From Deltaproteobacteria bacterium (GTDB taxonomy: Bacteria > Desulfobacterota > Desulfuromonadia > Geobacterales > JAJYBI01): DNA of 54,542 nt. This document shows positions 54,239 through 54,542 of this stretch, one piece after another. The stretch is from assembly GCA_021779095.1 (NCBI GenBank), contig JAJYBI010000024.1, positions 1 to 54,542 on the forward strand. The letters run 5' to 3'. The notes under the pieces are model-generated. The model worked only from the letters and a program-made list of their open reading frames with translations. It was not told the origin of the DNA and did no database searches. Position numbers and translations under genes: made by a program. The number at the start of each line of letters is the position of its first letter. Position 1 is the first letter of the stretch.

Positions 54239-54267
54239 TTGACTGAAGCAGCGCGGATGAGTATAGT
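54239..54267 (+). promoter_or_regulatory. Tandem promoter P1 (probable rRNA operon)
   Basis: TTGACT (54239-54244), a 17-bp spacer and TATAGT (54262-54267). Confidence 0.8.
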
Positions 54268-54331
54268 GCTTATTTCCACCGGGCATCAAGCGGTGGGCGA
54301 CGAAAAAAAGTTTGATCTTTAAAAAAAGTAG

Positions 54332-54360
54332 TTGACTGAAGCAGCACGGATGAGTATAGT
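54332..54360 (+). promoter_or_regulatory. Tandem promoter P2 (probable rRNA operon)
   Basis: TTGACT (54332-54337), a 17-bp spacer and TATAGT (54355-54360). It lies 93 bp after P1 in a near-identical direct repeat that also includes a CCACCG/CGGTGG hairpin. Confidence 0.8.
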
Positions 54361-54425
54361 GCTGGTTTCCACCGGGCAGCGAGCGGTGGGGCGACGAAAA
54401 AAGATTTGCGGTAGAAAAAAAGAGA

Positions 54426-54454
54426 TTGACAAGAAGTTCTGGTTTGAGTATATT
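54426..54454 (+). promoter_or_regulatory. Tandem promoter P3 (probable rRNA operon)
   Basis: TTGACA (54426-54431), a 17-bp spacer and TATATT (54449-54454), the closest of the three to consensus, 94 bp after P2. The following leader has TCTTTGAAAACTAAATAG, a sequence type often found just before 16S rRNA. No gene is seen up to the window end. Confidence 0.8.
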
Positions 54455-54542
54455 GCAAAATCTGTCGCGGGAACTTGGTCTTTGAAAACTAAATAGTAGA
54501 CGCTAGTAATTGGTTGTGGGTCACCACAATTTATTTGAGTAA

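Overview
The window is a GC-rich chromosomal segment whose gene content and order fit a Geobacteraceae-type deltaproteobacterium (Desulfuromonadota). Supporting this are the complete peptidoglycan/division cluster, a 2-oxoglutarate/pyruvate dehydrogenase gene block, a nine-heme periplasmic cytochrome, a lipoprotein cytochrome c, rpoH under a CIRCE operator, and abundant palindromic intergenic repeats with REP-associated (RAYT) transposases. The genus is inferred from recognised protein families; no alignment was run.

Layout. (1) 1-7878: end of the division and cell-wall operon, ftsW(partial)-murG-murC-murB-ddl-ftsQ-ftsA-ftsZ, tightly packed with ATGA overlaps. (2) 8218-14833: a radical SAM gene behind two tandem hairpins, an orphan HipB-like regulator, a DedA membrane protein, a methyltransferase and aminopeptidase N. 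(3) 14.9-19.1 kb: an accessory patch of nested mobile debris. It holds a complete RAYT with matching terminal repeats, orphan repeats, the 5' stub of a second RAYT lineage, an AT-rich orphan gene between direct repeats, a perfect 21-bp inverted repeat, a decayed IS3-family element that interrupts a gene, and an integrase stub. (4) 19185-21438: a DUF4468-like lipoprotein, then a minus-strand folK, YHS-like protein and transaldolase group.

(5) 21619-38634: a long plus-strand central-carbon block, sucA-sucB-Sel1 protein-lpdA-PAS/GGDEF cyclase-aconitase-pdhA-pdhB-pdhC-lipB-Lon-like protease-cytochrome c. One E3 (lpdA) is available to two lipoyl-dependent complexes, and lipB supplies lipoyl groups. 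The four spacers from aconitase to lipB each carry a different palindromic repeat; the pdhA-pdhB repeat encloses a small C4 zinc-ribbon gene. (6) 38.8-44.4 kb: heat-shock genes rpoH (perfect CIRCE) and clpB flank ilvE and two small proteins. (7) 44.5-47.5 kb: a small M50-like membrane protein, then a minus-strand pair (beta-propeller lipoprotein and nine-heme HAO-like cytochrome) with a perfect FNR-type palindrome upstream; both proteins end in SHOCT-like tails. (8) 47611-54142: ispE, tRNA-Gln, prs, rplY, pth, ychF and the rpsF-rpsR-DUF2232-rplI operon. A consensus sigma-70 promoter inside ispE probably drives tRNA-Gln and prs. (9) 54143-54542: three tandem, evenly spaced promoters and a leader that probably belong to an rRNA operon starting just past the window.

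Most genes are ordinary housekeeping. The most unusual items are the zinc-ribbon gene inside a palindromic repeat, the run of repeats through the pdh operon, the paired SHOCT tails on the propeller and cytochrome, the consensus promoter inside ispE, and the RAYT/REP debris field.
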